From the NCBI RefSeq assembly GCF_003935895.2, contig NZ_CP054058.1:3081177-3145176 (forward strand): a DNA stretch of 64,000 nt. Direction: 5' to 3'. This DNA comes from Scandinavium goeteborgense (GTDB taxonomy: Bacteria > Pseudomonadota > Gammaproteobacteria > Enterobacterales > Enterobacteriaceae). Of the stretch, positions 39,291 through 49,970 are shown one piece after another (within the stretch, counting starts at the first letter, position 1; every line of letters starts with the position of its first letter). Under the pieces are notes generated by a model. It did no database searches. It worked only from the letters and a program-made list of their open reading frames with translations, and was not told the origin of the DNA. The position numbers and the translations under genes are program-made.

Positions 39291-40286
39291 TCAGTGCGCG
39301 TTAACCACTACCCACATCGGGCCCTGGCCTACGGCGTAACGTCCTTTCTCTTCCAGAAGCCCCTGTTCGCCTTTGATTTCATAGACCGCAAGGTGATGTG
39401 ATTTCTGACCTACCGCCAGCACATATTTTCCGCTGTGATCGACGTTAAAACCACGCGGCTGCGTTTCGGTCGGCTGGAAGCCCTGCACTTCAAGTACGCT
39501 ACCGTCTTCAGAAATGGTGAACACCGTCAGCGTGCTGGAGGTGCGGTCACAGGTATACAGGTGACGGCCATCCGGGGTGATGTGAATGTCTGCCGCCCAG
39601 CGAGTGCCGGTGAAATCTGGCGGCATCATATCCAGCGTTTGTACGCATTCGATTTCGCCGTGCGGGTCGCTCAGTTCCCACACGTCAACGCTGCTGTTCA
39701 GTTCATTCACGCAGTAAGCGTATTGCTGATTCGGGTGGAATGCCATGTGACGCGGGCCAGCGCCTTCAACGGTGGCGACTTCCGCTGGCGTTTGCGCGAC
39801 CAGTTTCCCGTCGTCGCTCAGCGTAAACAGGCAGATGCGATCCTGCTTCAGGGCGGGTACCCACAGGGTGCGGTTGTCCGGTGTGATGTTCGCCGAGTGG
39901 CAGCCGTCGAGGCCTTCGACCACGTCAACCACACCCACCGGCAGGCCTTCTTCCAGACGCGTCACGCTGACGCAGGCCTGGTTATACGAGCCGCTGAACA
40001 GGAATTTGCCGGAATGATCGGTGGAAATGTGGGTCGGGCTACCCGGCAGCGCAGACTCACCGGCAAACGTCAGCGCGCCATCGTCCGGCGCAATACGGTA
40101 GGCAATAACGCGAAACTCCGGGCGAACACCCACGTACAGATATTGTTTATCCGGACTGATGACCATCGGCTGAACCTGACCTGGCACGTCGACCACCTGT
40201 ACCAGGGTCAATTTGCCATCCTGATGGAGGCTCCAGACGTGGATCTGCTGGCTTTCCGGACTCGCGGTATATACGGTTTGTTTCAT
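39291..40286 (-). CDS. pgl: 6-phosphogluconolactonase Pgl
   Basis: 331-residue seven-bladed beta-propeller lactonase (YbhE type) that hydrolyses 6-phosphogluconolactone in the pentose phosphate pathway. Blade motifs repeat as DxxGKF/Hxx[72 protein letters not shown] and [19 protein letters not shown]. Same strand and position relative to ybhA as in E. coli, but separated from ybhC by the T6SS module. Confidence 0.96.
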   Translation of the reverse strand: MKQTVYTASPESQQIHVWSLHQDGKLTLVQVVDVPGQVQPMVISPDKQYLYVGVRPEFRVIAYRIAPDDGALTFAGESALPGSPTHISTDHSGKFLFSGSYNQACVSVTRLEEGLPVGVVDVVEGLDGCHSANITPDNRTLWVPALKQDRICLFTLSDDGKLVAQTPAEVATVEGAGPRHMAFHPNQQYAYCVNELNSSVDVWELSDPHGEIECVQTLDMMPPDFTGTRWAADIHITPDGRHLYTCDRTSSTLTVFTISEDGSVLEVQGFQPTETQPRGFNVDHSGKYVLAVGQKSHHLAVYEIKGEQGLLEEKGRYAVGQGPMWVVVNAH

Positions 40287-40414
40287 GAAAACTCCTTCCT
40301 TATTGCACGTGGAGGCGAATTAAGAGAATAGTGAGTGCTGAAAAATTTGCCCTGCGCGCGCTGCGGTGTACCATCGTGAGCTGCATATTTTTCAACATTA
40401 ACCTGGATGACAAC

Positions 40415-41233
40415 ATGACATCACGCGTGATAGCCCTGGATTTAGACGGCACCCTGCTGACCTCAACGAAAACCATTCTTCCGCAATCGCTTGAAGCGCT
40501 GTCGCGCGCGAAAGAAGCAGGCTATCAGATTCTGATCGTGACCGGCCGACATCACGTTGCTATCCATCCTTTTTATCAGGCACTGGCGCTGGATACACCT
40601 GCAATTTGCTGTAACGGCACTTATTTGTATGATTATCAGGCAAAAAAGGTTCTTGAAGGCGATCCGATGCCGGTCGAAAAAGCTCATGCGTTGGTGAACC
40701 TGCTGGCGGAGCACAATATTCACGGCCTGATGTACGTGGATGACACCATGATGTATGAAGAAGCCACCGGGCACGTGACGCGCACGCTGAACTGGGCGCA
40801 GAAGCTGCCAGAAGAACAGCGCCCTTCCTTTACGCAGGTCGATTCTTTGATTCAGGCTGCGCAGGATGTGAAATCAGTGTGGAAATTCGCCCTGACCGAC
40901 GAAGACACACAAAAGCTCAACACCTTCGCCAACCATGCGGCCCAGACGCTGGATTTAGAGTGTGAATGGTCGTGGCACGATCAGGTCGATATCGCGCGTA
41001 AGGGCAACAGCAAAGGCTATCGCCTGGCGCGCTGGGTCGAATCTCAGGGCTTGTCGATGAAGGACGTGGTGGCGTTTGGCGATAATTTTAACGACATCAG
41101 TATGCTTGAAGCGGCAGGAACCGGGGTGGCGATGGGCAATGCCGATGACGCGGTAAAAGCTCGCGCCAACGTGGTGATTGGCGATAACTCGACCCACAGC
41201 ATCGCCGAATACATCTACACCCACCTGCTGTAA
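40415..41233 (+). CDS. ybhA: HAD-superfamily phosphatase YbhA (pyridoxal phosphate phosphatase)
   Basis: Cof-type HAD hydrolase, 272 residues from ATG 40415 (MTSRVIALDLDGTLL). An earlier in-frame start would add 28 residues without homology. Motif I DLDGTLLTS (D9/D11 pair), motif II VTGRH, motif III with the lysine in GNSKGYRL and motif IV GDNFNDISMLEAAGTGVAMGN are intact. The E. coli enzyme dephosphorylates pyridoxal phosphate and sugar phosphates. Divergent from pgl; the stop touches convergent modC. Confidence 0.94.
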   Translation: MTSRVIALDLDGTLLTSTKTILPQSLEALSRAKEAGYQILIVTGRHHVAIHPFYQALALDTPAICCNGTYLYDYQAKKVLEGDPMPVEKAHALVNLLAEHNIHGLMYVDDTMMYEEATGHVTRTLNWAQKLPEEQRPSFTQVDSLIQAAQDVKSVWKFALTDEDTQKLNTFANHAAQTLDLECEWSWHDQVDIARKGNSKGYRLARWVESQGLSMKDVVAFGDNFNDISMLEAAGTGVAMGNADDAVKARANVVIGDNSTHSIAEYIYTHLL

Positions 41234-42292
41234 TCAGGCGCTGATCGACACGCTTTTTATCTGCGCATACAGCCACTGACCTGGCTTCACTGCCAGGTCA
41301 TCGCGGGCCCACGGGCTGATGCGCGCCCATAGCGTGCGGCCGCCCACCTCAAGCTGCACCTCCACCTGGCCGTTATTGTCGTAGCACTGCACCACTTTCG
41401 CGCGCAGCACGTTACGAATACTGGTCTGCACTGGCGGCTGTAACACCAGCGACACGTCGGACGCCTGAACGCGAATGCGCACCGAGGAATGCACCGGCTG
41501 CTCGAGCTTATTGACCCACAGATGCTGATCGCCCAGCGCCAGCGCCGTCATCGCGTAATGCGGATGGTGCTCCAGCACGGTGACTTTCAGCACGCTGCTC
41601 TGTTGATCCTGCGGCAGCCACGGGTGCATCACGCTGCTGCCCCAGACGTCCTCCAGGTTGCCAAACGCCTTCACTTTTCCGTCTTCCAGCACCAGCACTT
41701 TATCAGCCAGATGCAGAATTTCTTCCAGCGAGTGGCTGACGTAGAGCATCGGGATGTTGATTTCACGGGCCAGGCGTTGCAGATACGGCAGAAGCTCGCG
41801 CTTGCGCGGAATATCCAGCGAGGCCAGCGGTTCGTCGAGCAGCAGCAGTTCCGGCGCGGTCAGCAGCGCCCGGCCAATCGCTACGCGCTGTTTTTCGCCG
41901 CCGGACAGGCTGCCGGGCAGACGGTCGAGCAGCGCTTCGATGCCAAGCAGCGACACCATTTTGTCGAACTGTCCGGCCATGCTTTTCGCCATGCCGTAGC
42001 GCAGATTGCCGCGCACTTTGTAGTGTGGAAACAGGCGTGCATCCTGGAACACGTAGCCGATGCGGCGTTTTTCCGGCGACAGGCAAATCCTTTTCTCGGT
42101 GTCGTTCAGGACGCGTTTATTGAGGACGATGCGCCCCTGCTGGGGTTTTGTCAGGCCGCTGATGGCGTTGATCAGCGACGTTTTCCCGGCACCGGACACG
42201 CCGAACACCGCGGTTATCCCGGCGGCGGGAAGCGATTCATTGATGGTCAGGCAGTGATTGCCCAGCGTCTGGGTGAAATTGAGTTCCAGCAT
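41234..42292 (-). CDS. modC: Molybdate ABC transporter ATP-binding protein ModC
   Basis: ATPase of the molybdate importer. 352 residues from [11 protein letters not shown]; a longer frame adds 14 codons that lie within modB. Walker [12 protein letters not shown] (near 30-40), signature [16 protein letters not shown], Walker [14 protein letters not shown]-loop YVSHSLEEI. The C-terminal Mop/TOBE domain (residues 290-352, with [14 protein letters not shown]) can bind molybdate and regulate the transporter. Starts 2 nt after the modB stop. Confidence 0.97.
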   Translation of the reverse strand: MLELNFTQTLGNHCLTINESLPAAGITAVFGVSGAGKTSLINAISGLTKPQQGRIVLNKRVLNDTEKRICLSPEKRRIGYVFQDARLFPHYKVRGNLRYGMAKSMAGQFDKMVSLLGIEALLDRLPGSLSGGEKQRVAIGRALLTAPELLLLDEPLASLDIPRKRELLPYLQRLAREINIPMLYVSHSLEEILHLADKVLVLEDGKVKAFGNLEDVWGSSVMHPWLPQDQQSSVLKVTVLEHHPHYAMTALALGDQHLWVNKLEQPVHSSVRIRVQASDVSLVLQPPVQTSIRNVLRAKVVQCYDNNGQVEVQLEVGGRTLWARISPWARDDLAVKPGQWLYAQIKSVSISA

Positions 42293-42294
42293 GA

Positions 42295-42984
42295 TTATTT
42301 CCCCGTCCGTTCGCGGCTCAGTTTCGCCAGCCATTCAGATATCAGCAGGGAAACCAGCGCCAGCACGATGGAAATCAGGCACAGCCGCGCGGCCGCGCCT
42401 TCCCCGCCTGGCGTCTGGATCAGGGTATACATTGCCGACGGAATCGTGCGCGTTTCGCCTGGAATGTTCGACACAAAGGTAATCGTGGCGCCAAATTCGC
42501 CAAGCGAACGGGCAAAGGCCAGCACGGTCCCGACGATAATACCCGGCAGCATCAGCGGCAGCGTGATGGTGAAAAACACCCGCCAGCGCCCTGCGCCAAG
42601 CGTACGTGCCGCCTGTTCAAGCTTGATGTCGACGCCTTCCAGCGCGAGGCGAATAGCACGCACCATCAGCGGGAAAGACATCACCGCCGCGGCGAGTACC
42701 GCGCCGCGCCAGCTAAAGGCAAAGGTCAGACCGAACCAGTCGTACAGCCAGGCGCCGATGAAACCGCGTCGCCCCATCGCAATCAGCAATAAATAACCGA
42801 CCACCACCGGGGGCAGCACCAGGGGAAGGTGGATGACGCTGTCGAGCAGCGCTTTGCCTGGGAAATTACGCCGCACCAGCAGCCAGGCAAAGAAGATCCC
42901 AAAGGGTAAGCTGAACACTACCGCCAGGGATGAGACTTTCAGGCTCAGCAGTACCGCCTGCCATTCGGGATCCGTCAATATCAT
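42295..42984 (-). CDS. modB: Molybdate ABC transporter permease ModB
   Basis: 229-residue inner-membrane permease with five to six helices. The coupling-helix EAA motif is [22 protein letters not shown] (near residues 142-163). Its start overlaps the modA stop by one base, and modC follows. Partner of ModA and ModC in molybdate uptake. Confidence 0.97.
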   Translation of the reverse strand: MILTDPEWQAVLLSLKVSSLAVVFSLPFGIFFAWLLVRRNFPGKALLDSVIHLPLVLPPVVVGYLLLIAMGRRGFIGAWLYDWFGLTFAFSWRGAVLAAAVMSFPLMVRAIRLALEGVDIKLEQAARTLGAGRWRVFFTITLPLMLPGIIVGTVLAFARSLGEFGATITFVSNIPGETRTIPSAMYTLIQTPGGEGAAARLCLISIVLALVSLLISEWLAKLSRERTGK

Positions 42985-43760
42985 TAGTGCGTAGTAAATC
43001 CGTACTGTTTAAAGATGGCCGCAGCCTGCGGGCCTTTCAGGTAATCGTAGAAAGCATTAACCGTGGCGTTGTTATGCCCGTCGGTGATGGCCATCGGGTA
43101 TTCCACTTTTTTATGCGAATCTTCAGGGAAGGTGCCGACAACTTTGACGCCTTTGCTGGCTACGGCATCAGAACCGTAAACGATACCCAATGGCGCTTCG
43201 TTACGTTCCACTAATGCCAAAGCACCGCGCACGTCTTCGGCCGGAGCCAGTTTCGGTGACAGGGTATCCCATGCGCCAAGTTTGGTGAGCGCTTCTTTCG
43301 CGTAGATCCCCGCCGGAACGTGGTCCGGATCGCCAACCGCCATGCGGCCGCCTTTCAACAGGCTGGTCCAGTTGGTTTTCGCATCAATGGTGAATTCGCC
43401 CTGCTCGCTGGCTTTCGGCGCGACCACCACCAGGCTGTTGCCCAACAGTGTTTTACGGGTGGCGGTATCAATCGCTTTTTTCTCTACCGCGTAATCCATC
43501 CATTTCTGGTCAGCAGAAATAAACAGATCGGCTGGTGCACCCGCTTCAATCTGGCGCGCCAGAGTCGAGGAGGAAGCAAAAGAAGAGACCACATCGACGT
43601 GCTTCTCTTTTTTATATTCTTTGGCAATGTCCTGCATCGCGTTGGTGAGCGAGGCTGCCGCGAAAACGGTAATTTTGCCTGCATCTGCCGCCGCTGCGTG
43701 ACCCACAACCGCAAGGGATAATGTCGCGCCCGCAAAAAGGCGTAACCATGTACGTTCCAT
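42984..43760 (-). CDS. modA: Molybdate-binding periplasmic protein ModA
   Basis: 258 residues with a signal peptide ending near GHAAAADAGK. The mature protein has the molybdate-site segments FAAASLTNAMQDIAKEY, SFASSSTLARQIEAGAPADL and the YGSDAVASKGVKVV region. Captures molybdate for ModBC. First gene of modABC, with a ModE box 20-43 nt upstream of its start that represses it when molybdate is abundant. Confidence 0.97.
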   Translation of the reverse strand: MERTWLRLFAGATLSLAVVGHAAAADAGKITVFAAASLTNAMQDIAKEYKKEKHVDVVSSFASSSTLARQIEAGAPADLFISADQKWMDYAVEKKAIDTATRKTLLGNSLVVVAPKASEQGEFTIDAKTNWTSLLKGGRMAVGDPDHVPAGIYAKEALTKLGAWDTLSPKLAPAEDVRGALALVERNEAPLGIVYGSDAVASKGVKVVGTFPEDSHKKVEYPMAITDGHNNATVNAFYDYLKGPQAAAIFKQYGFTTH

Positions 43761-43779
43761 CTGTGACTCCTGTGAGTGT

Positions 43780-43803
43780 CGTTATGTACGCAATAATATA
43801 ACG
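43780..43803. promoter_or_regulatory. ModE box upstream of modA
   Basis: CGTTATGT-N8-ATATAACG, an almost perfect 24-bp ModE operator; the E. coli modA site is CGTTATAT-N8-ACATAACG. It is the mirror of the moaA box at 9478-9501, read on the other strand. Confidence 0.88.
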
Positions 43804-43892
43804 ATAACAGTAGGGTTTTCCCAGCGCAAAGTGGTGGTTATTCTGAGGTACTATCGGCAGTAAGAAGAGGAACTTAAATGGGAAGAGAGAAT

Positions 43893-43920
43893 AAAAAAAC
43901 GCCCGGCGATGCCGGGCGTC
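43893..43920 (-). terminator. Rho-independent terminator after acrZ
   Basis: On the minus strand GACGCCCGGC-ATC-GCCGGGCGTT is followed by a run of T (plus-strand AAAAAAA at 43893-43899). Strong stem with U-tract, a few nt after the acrZ stop. Confidence 0.85.
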
Positions 43921-43926
43921 TTGAAA

Positions 43927-44100
<174 letters not shown>

Positions 44101-44206
44101 TTACTCTATTGTAACCCGTTAATCAGGAAACTCACGCCCCTTTTGTGCGATGGCCTGTGCAATAATAGCGTTGACCAACACCCTATCTTCTGAGCAGGAC
44201 ATTGAT

Positions 44207-44995
44207 ATGCAGGCCGAAATTCTTCTTACCCTTAAACTTCAGCAGCGTCTTTTCGCCGATCCGCGGCGTATTTCTTTGCTGAAGCAGATAGCGATTACCG
44301 GCTCCATCAGCCAGGGCGCGAAGAATGCCGGGATCAGCTACAAAAGCGCCTGGGATGCAATCAATGAAATGAATCAGCTCAGCGAACAACCGCTGGTTGA
44401 CCGTGCGACTGGCGGCAAAGGCGGCGGCGGCGCAGTACTCACCCGCTACGGCCAGCGTTTAATTCAGCTTTACGACCTGCTGGCGCAAATCCAGCAGAAA
44501 GCGTTCGACGTGCTCAGCGATGATGACGCCCTGCCGTTGAACAGTCTGCTGGCCGCCATTTCTCGCTTTTCCCTGCAAACCAGCGCCCGTAATCAGTGGT
44601 TTGGCACGATTACCCGTCGCGACCACCAGCAGGTGCAGGAACATGTCGACGTGCTGCTGGCCGATGGCGAAACCCGCTTGAAAGTGGCCCTCACCTCGCA
44701 AAGTGGCGAACGTCTTGGTCTGGAAGAAGGCAAAGAAGTGCTGGTGTTGTTAAAGGCACCGTGGGTGGGCATTACGCGTGATGCGAATATTGCGCAAGCC
44801 GCCGACAACCAGCTCGCCGGGGTTATCAGCCATATTGAGCGCGGTAGCGCGCACTGCGAAGTGCTGATGACGCTGCCCGACGGACAGACTCTTTGCGCGA
44901 CGATGCCATTAGAAGAAGCCCAGGATTTACATGAAGGTGAATCGGCCCTCGCGTGGTTTAACGCTGACCGGGTTATCCTCGCCACCCTTTGCTGA
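44207..44995 (+). CDS. modE: Molybdate-responsive transcription regulator ModE
   Basis: 262 residues from ATG 44207 (MQAEILLTLKLQQRLFADP). N-terminal winged helix (ISLLKQIAITGSISQGAKNAGISYKSAWDA) and two C-terminal Mop domains that bind molybdate (TSARNQWFGTITRRD near 124 and LAGVISHIERGSAHCEVLMT near 203). Represses modABC and activates moaA; both operators are visible in this window. Followed by modF in the same direction. Confidence 0.96.
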   Translation: MQAEILLTLKLQQRLFADPRRISLLKQIAITGSISQGAKNAGISYKSAWDAINEMNQLSEQPLVDRATGGKGGGGAVLTRYGQRLIQLYDLLAQIQQKAFDVLSDDDALPLNSLLAAISRFSLQTSARNQWFGTITRRDHQQVQEHVDVLLADGETRLKVALTSQSGERLGLEEGKEVLVLLKAPWVGITRDANIAQAADNQLAGVISHIERGSAHCEVLMTLPDGQTLCATMPLEEAQDLHEGESALAWFNADRVILATLC

Positions 44996-45061
44996 TGGCT
45001 TGACTTTACCTTCCAGAAGACGTATCCCTGATAAAAATCGCTGCAATAAACGGGATACACA

Positions 45062-46531
45062 ATGTCATCATTGCAAATTTCGCAAGGCACGTTTCGTCTT
45101 AGCGATACTAAAACCCTCGCCATTGAGAATTTAATGCTGCGCTCGGGCGAGTCCTGGGCGTTTGTCGGTAGCAACGGCAGCGGTAAATCCGCGCTGGCTC
45201 GAGCGCTGTCGGGCGAACTGACGCTGCTGTCCGGTGGACGTGAAAGCGAATTCACCCGAACCACTCGCCTCTCATTCGAACAGCTGCAAAAACTGGTCAG
45301 TGACGAATGGCAACGCAACAACACCGATTTGCTCAGCCCCGGCGAAGACGATACCGGTCGCACTGCCGCGGAAATCATTCAGGAAGAAGTGAAGGATGCA
45401 GCGCGCTGCCAGGCACTCGCCAGTCGTTTCGGTATTGGCTATTTACTCGAACGCCGCTTTAAATACCTTTCCACCGGTGAAACCCGCAAAACGCTGCTGT
45501 GCCAGGCGCTGATGAGCAACCCCGATTTGCTGATTCTGGACGAACCGTTTGACGGGCTGGACGTGGCCTCGCGCCAGGCGCTGGCGGAATTGCTGGCAAC
45601 GCTGCATCACGACGGCATTACGCTGGTGCTGGTGTTGAACCGCTTCGATGAGATCCCTGATTTTGTGCAGTTCGCGGGCGTACTCGCTGACTGTACGTTG
45701 CTGGAAACCGGCACCAAAAAAGCACTGCTTGGGCAGGCGCTGGTCGCCCAACTGGCGCACAGTGAAAAGCTGACCGGCATTGCGCTGCCAGAACCTGACG
45801 CGCCGTCCGCACGTCTTTCACTTCCGGAAGATGCGCCGCGTATTGTGCTCAATCACGGCAGCGTGTCGTATAACGACAAACCGATCATCGACGACCTGAG
45901 CTGGACGGTAAACGCCGGTGAACACTGGCAGATTGTCGGCCCGAACGGCGCCGGTAAATCGACCCTGTTAAGCCTGGTCACTGGCGACCACCCGCAGGGC
46001 TACAGCAATGATTTAACGCTGTTTGGCCGTCGGCGCGGCAGCGGGGAAACCATCTGGGACATCAAAAAGCATATCGGGTATGTCAGCAGCAGCCTGCATC
46101 TGGATTACCGCGTCAGTACCAACGTGCGTAATGTGATCCTCTCCGGCTTTTTCGATTCCATTGGGATTTATCAGGCGGTATCTGACAAGCAGCATAAGCT
46201 GGCTCAAGGGTGGCTGGAGATTCTGGGCATCGATAACCGCACCGCGGATGCACCGTTCCACAGTCTGTCGTGGGGGCAGCAACGGCTGGCACTGATCGTT
46301 CGCGCGCTGGTAAAACACCCCACGCTACTGATTCTGGATGAACCGCTACAGGGGCTTGACCCGCTTAATCGCCAGCTGGTGCGGCGCTTTATCGACGTAC
46401 TGATTGGTGAAGGTAAAACCCAGCTGCTGTTCGTGTCACATCACGCCGAAGACGCGCCGGACTGCATTACGCATCGCCTGGAGTTTGTGTCACAGGCGGA
46501 AGGCTACGGCTACGCCGTCGGTCCTTTGTAA
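45062..46531 (+). CDS. modF: ModF, duplicated ABC ATPase
   Basis: 489 residues with two ABC domains and no membrane part. First Walker A GSNGSGKSALARAL near residue 37, first signature LSTGETRKTLL, Walker B LLILDEPFDGLD. Second Walker A GPNGAGKSTLLSLV near 299, second signature LSWGQQRLALIVRALV and LLILDEPLQGLD. Both signatures are variant (LSTGE, LSWGQ), as in E. coli ModF. Its role is uncertain; cotranscription with modE is described in E. coli. Confidence 0.94.
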   Translation: MSSLQISQGTFRLSDTKTLAIENLMLRSGESWAFVGSNGSGKSALARALSGELTLLSGGRESEFTRTTRLSFEQLQKLVSDEWQRNNTDLLSPGEDDTGRTAAEIIQEEVKDAARCQALASRFGIGYLLERRFKYLSTGETRKTLLCQALMSNPDLLILDEPFDGLDVASRQALAELLATLHHDGITLVLVLNRFDEIPDFVQFAGVLADCTLLETGTKKALLGQALVAQLAHSEKLTGIALPEPDAPSARLSLPEDAPRIVLNHGSVSYNDKPIIDDLSWTVNAGEHWQIVGPNGAGKSTLLSLVTGDHPQGYSNDLTLFGRRRGSGETIWDIKKHIGYVSSSLHLDYRVSTNVRNVILSGFFDSIGIYQAVSDKQHKLAQGWLEILGIDNRTADAPFHSLSWGQQRLALIVRALVKHPTLLILDEPLQGLDPLNRQLVRRFIDVLIGEGKTQLLFVSHHAEDAPDCITHRLEFVSQAEGYGYAVGPL

Positions 46532-46548
46532 GCCTCATGCCCTGCATT

Positions 46549-46573
46549 GGGAGCCTCGCGCTCCCGCTTTTCG
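46549..46573 (+). terminator. Possible terminator after modF
   Basis: GGGAGC (46549-46554), 5-nt loop, GCTCCC (46560-46565), then GCTTTT. Short stem and weak T-run. Confidence 0.5.
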
Positions 46574-46649
46574 GATAAAGAGCATCCCCCTTTCGTACCC
46601 GCCTTGATTTATAATGCAAAATGTTCGGCATTCAGAATGAAAACTGGCT

Positions 46650-46665
46650 GTGTAAACGATCCCAC
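46650..46665. promoter_or_regulatory. External GalR/GalS operator (OE) of the gal operon
   Basis: GTGTAAACGATCCCAC differs by one base from E. coli OE (GTGTAAACGATTCCAC). The following ATTCCATGTCACACTTT resembles the CRP site of the E. coli gal promoter. Confidence 0.92.
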
Positions 46666-46681
46666 TAATCTATTCCATGTC

Positions 46682-46707
46682 ACACTTTTTGCATCTATGT
46701 TATGCTA
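46682..46707 (+). promoter_or_regulatory. gal promoter region (P2 -10 kept, P1 -10 altered)
   Basis: TATGCTA at 46701-46707 equals the E. coli galP2 -10. The overlapping P1 -10, TATGGTT in E. coli, reads TAGTCTT here. A CRP half site with CACACTTTTTGCATC lies just upstream. Confidence 0.65.
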
Positions 46708-46743
46708 GTCTTAATACATACCATAAGCCTGATGGAGCGAAAA

Positions 46744-47760
46744 ATGAGAGTACTGGTTACAGGTGGTAGCGGTTACATCGGCAGCCATACCTGCGTACAA
46801 TTGCTGAAACAAGGCCACGACGTCATCATTCTGGATAACCTCTGTAACAGTAAGCGCAGCGTGTTACCGGTGATTGAACGCCTGGCAGGCAAACAGGCCG
46901 CTTTCGTAGAAGGCGATATTCGCAACGAAGCGCTGATGACCGAAGTGTTACACGATCACGCGATTGACACCGTGATCCACTTCGCCGGGCTGAAAGCCGT
47001 CGGCGAGTCCGTCGAGAAGCCGCTGGAATACTACGATAACAACGTTAACGGAACTCTGCGTTTAATCGCCGCCATGCGCGCCGCGAACGTTAAAAACTTC
47101 ATCTTTAGCTCTTCCGCCACCGTCTACGGTGACCAGCCAAAAATTCCTTACGCTGAAAGTTTCCCGACCGGCACTCCACAAAGTCCGTACGGCAAAAGCA
47201 AACTGATGGTTGAACAAATCCTGACCGACCTGCAAAAAGCGCAGCCGGAATGGAGCATTGCGCTGCTACGCTACTTCAACCCGGTTGGCGCACATCCGTC
47301 AGGCGATATGGGGGAAGATCCGCAGGGCATCCCGAATAACCTGATGCCGTATATCGCGCAGGTCGCCGTGGGTCGTCGCGAATCGCTGGCTATTTTTGGT
47401 AACGACTACCCGACCGAAGACGGTACCGGCGTGCGTGACTATATCCACGTTATGGACCTGGCCGATGGCCACGTTGCCGCGATGGAAAAACTGGCTGAAA
47501 AACCGGGCGTACACATTTACAACCTTGGTGCAGGCGTCGGCAGCAGTGTGCTGGACGTGGTTAACGCCTTCAGCAAAGCCTGCGGTAAACCGGTTAACCA
47601 TCACTTCGCCCCGCGTCGCGATGGCGATCTCCCGGCCTACTGGGCCGATGCAAGCAAAGCTGACCGCGAACTCGGCTGGCATGTTACTCGTACTCTCGAC
47701 GAAATGGCGCAGGATACCTGGCACTGGCAATCGCGTCATCCGCAGGGTTACACCGACTAA
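46744..47760 (+). CDS. galE: UDP-glucose 4-epimerase GalE
   Basis: 338-residue SDR-family enzyme interconverting UDP-galactose and UDP-glucose in the Leloir pathway. The start ATG 46744 gives MRVLVTGGSGYIGSHTCVQL with the NAD motif GxxGxxG; the longer frame from 46702 crosses the promoter. Catalytic S-x-Y-x3-K: Ser in FIFSSSATVYG and Tyr-Lys in SPYGKSK. Internal operator OI lies within its first codons. First gene of galETKM. Confidence 0.98.
   Translation: MRVLVTGGSGYIGSHTCVQLLKQGHDVIILDNLCNSKRSVLPVIERLAGKQAAFVEGDIRNEALMTEVLHDHAIDTVIHFAGLKAVGESVEKPLEYYDNNVNGTLRLIAAMRAANVKNFIFSSSATVYGDQPKIPYAESFPTGTPQSPYGKSKLMVEQILTDLQKAQPEWSIALLRYFNPVGAHPSGDMGEDPQGIPNNLMPYIAQVAVGRRESLAIFGNDYPTEDGTGVRDYIHVMDLADGHVAAMEKLAEKPGVHIYNLGAGVGSSVLDVVNAFSKACGKPVNHHFAPRRDGDLPAYWADASKADRELGWHVTRTLDEMAQDTWHWQSRHPQGYTD
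46763..46778. promoter_or_regulatory. Internal GalR operator (OI) inside galE
   Basis: GTGGTAGCGGTTACAT, the same as the E. coli galE internal operator. With OE 113 bp upstream it permits the GalR-HU repression loop. Confidence 0.93.
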
Positions 47761-47769
47761 GGACCTGTC

Positions 47770-48816
47770 ATGACGCAATTTAACCCCGTCGATCATCCAC
47801 ACCGCCGTTTTAACCCGCTAACCGGGCAGTGGATCCTCGTCTCTCCGCACCGCGCAAAGCGTCCCTGGCAGGGGGCGCAAGAAACGCCTGCCAAACAAAC
47901 GCTGCCGAAACACGATCCTGACTGCTTCCTGTGTCCGGGCAATACTCGCGTCACTGGCGATACCAACCCGCAGTACACCGGTACATACGTGTTTACCAAC
48001 GACTTTGCCGCGCTGATGACCGATACGCCAGACGCGCCGCAGAACGTCGATCCGCTGATGCGCTGCGAAAGCGCCCGCGGAACCAGTCGCGTGATTTGCT
48101 TCTCGCCGGATCACAGCAAAACGCTGCCTGAGCTGAGCGTTAGCGCGCTGGAAGAAGTGGTGCAAACCTGGCAACAGCAGACGGCGGAGTTGGGTCAGCG
48201 GTATCCATGGGTGCAAGTTTTCGAGAATAAAGGCGCGGCGATGGGCTGCTCCAACCCGCATCCGCACGGTCAGGTTTGGGCTAACAGCTTCTTACCGAAT
48301 GAAGCCGAGCGCGAAGACCGACTACAAAAAGACTATTTGGCCGAGCAGGGTTCACCGATGCTGGTCGATTATGTGCAACGTGAACTCGCTGACGGCAGCC
48401 GGACCATTGTAGAAACCGAGCACTGGCTGGCGGTGGTGCCTTACTGGGCGGCGTGGCCGTTCGAAACGCTGCTGCTACCGAAAGCGCACGTGCAGCGCAT
48501 CACCGATTTGACCGATGCTCAACGCAGCGATTTGGCGTTGGCGTTGAAAAAACTGACCAGCCGTTACGACAACCTGTTCCAGTGTTCCTTCCCCTACTCG
48601 ATGGGCTGGCACGGCGCGCCGTTCAACGGCGAAGATAATTCACACTGGCAGCTCCACGCCCATTTCTACCCGCCACTGCTGCGCTCGGCCACCGTGCGCA
48701 AATTCATGGTCGGCTATGAAATGCTGGCAGAAACTCAGCGCGACCTGACGGCAGAGCAAGCCGCCGAGCGTCTACGCGCCGTCAGTGACGTCCACTATCG
48801 CGAATCAGGAGTATAA
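47770..48816 (+). CDS. galT: Galactose-1-phosphate uridylyltransferase GalT
   Basis: 348 residues. HIT-like transferase exchanging UMP between UDP-glucose and galactose-1-phosphate through a uridylylated His: catalytic HPHGQVW in [16 protein letters not shown] (near residue 166). Zinc cysteines in DCFLCPGN; C-terminal HLHAHFYPP-type motif appears as [14 protein letters not shown]. Starts 9 nt after galE. Confidence 0.98.
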   Translation: MTQFNPVDHPHRRFNPLTGQWILVSPHRAKRPWQGAQETPAKQTLPKHDPDCFLCPGNTRVTGDTNPQYTGTYVFTNDFAALMTDTPDAPQNVDPLMRCESARGTSRVICFSPDHSKTLPELSVSALEEVVQTWQQQTAELGQRYPWVQVFENKGAAMGCSNPHPHGQVWANSFLPNEAEREDRLQKDYLAEQGSPMLVDYVQRELADGSRTIVETEHWLAVVPYWAAWPFETLLLPKAHVQRITDLTDAQRSDLALALKKLTSRYDNLFQCSFPYSMGWHGAPFNGEDNSHWQLHAHFYPPLLRSATVRKFMVGYEMLAETQRDLTAEQAAERLRAVSDVHYRESGV

Positions 48817-48821
48817 AAATA

Positions 48822-49970
48822 ATGAGTCTGAAAGAGAAAACCCTGTCCCTGTTTGCTGAGAAATTTGGCTACCCTGCCACCCACACGATTCAGGCGCCTG
48901 GCCGCGTGAACCTGATCGGCGAACACACCGATTACAACGACGGCTTCGTGCTGCCCTGCGCCATCGATTACCAGACGGTGATCAGCTGCTCGCCGCGTGA
49001 AGACAGAACCGTGCGCGTTATCGCAGCAGATTACGAAAACCAGACCGACGAATTCTCGCTTGATGCGCCTATCGTCAGCCACGATACCCAGCAGTGGTCC
49101 AACTACGTGCGCGGCGTGGTGAAACATCTGCAAAAGCGTAACCACAATTTCGGCGGCGTCGATATGGTCATCAGCGGCGACGTGCCGCAGGGCGCGGGCC
49201 TGAGCTCTTCTGCCTCCCTTGAAGTGGCGGTCGGTACCGTGTTGCAACAGCTCTATCATCTGCCGCTCGACGGCGCGCAAATTGCGCTGAACGGACAGGA
49301 AGCGGAGAACCAGTTTGTCGGCTGTAACTGCGGCATTATGGATCAGCTGATTTCTGCGCTGGGCAAGAAAGACCACGCGCTGCTGCTGGACTGCCGCTCG
49401 CTCGGCACCAAAGCCGTGTCGATGCCGAAAGGCGCAGCGGTTATCATCATTAACAGTAATTTTAAACGCACCCTGGTCGGCAGCGAGTACAACACCCGCC
49501 GCGAGCAGTGTGAAACCGGTGCTCGCTTCTTCCAGCAGCCCGCGTTGCGCGATGTATCGCTGGAAAAATTCAACGCCGTGGCGCATGAGCTGGACCCTAT
49601 CGTTGCCAAACGCGTACGTCATGTATTGACCGAAAACGCCCGTACGGTAGAAGCCGCGTCCGCCCTGGAAAAAGGCGACCTGAAACGCATGGGCGAACTG
49701 ATGGCAGAATCGCACGCGTCAATGCGTGATGATTTTGAAATCACCGTCCCACAGATTGATACGCTGGTGGAGATTGTAAAAGCCACCATCGGCGACCAGG
49801 GCGGCGTGCGTATGACCGGCGGCGGTTTTGGCGGCTGCATCGTGGCACTGGTGCCAGAAGCGCTGGTACCGGCAGTGAAAGAGGCCGTCGCTCAGCAATA
49901 TGAAGCGAAAACCGGTATCAAAGAAACGTTCTACGTCTGCAAAGCATCACAAGGAGCGGGCCAGTGCTAA
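48822..49970 (+). CDS. galK: Galactokinase GalK
   Basis: 382-residue GHMP kinase phosphorylating galactose at C1. Signature galactokinase motif [20 protein letters not shown] near residue 28, ATP loop [16 protein letters not shown] near 126 and C-terminal [14 protein letters not shown]. Starts 5 nt after galT; overlaps galM by 7 nt. Confidence 0.98.
   Translation: MSLKEKTLSLFAEKFGYPATHTIQAPGRVNLIGEHTDYNDGFVLPCAIDYQTVISCSPREDRTVRVIAADYENQTDEFSLDAPIVSHDTQQWSNYVRGVVKHLQKRNHNFGGVDMVISGDVPQGAGLSSSASLEVAVGTVLQQLYHLPLDGAQIALNGQEAENQFVGCNCGIMDQLISALGKKDHALLLDCRSLGTKAVSMPKGAAVIIINSNFKRTLVGSEYNTRREQCETGARFFQQPALRDVSLEKFNAVAHELDPIVAKRVRHVLTENARTVEAASALEKGDLKRMGELMAESHASMRDDFEITVPQIDTLVEIVKATIGDQGGVRMTGGGFGGCIVALVPEALVPAVKEAVAQQYEAKTGIKETFYVCKASQGAGQC

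Noticed and set aside
47299-47802. 167-codon minus-strand frame over galE/galT
   Set aside because: Antisense to two well-supported genes with strong codon periodicity on the plus strand.
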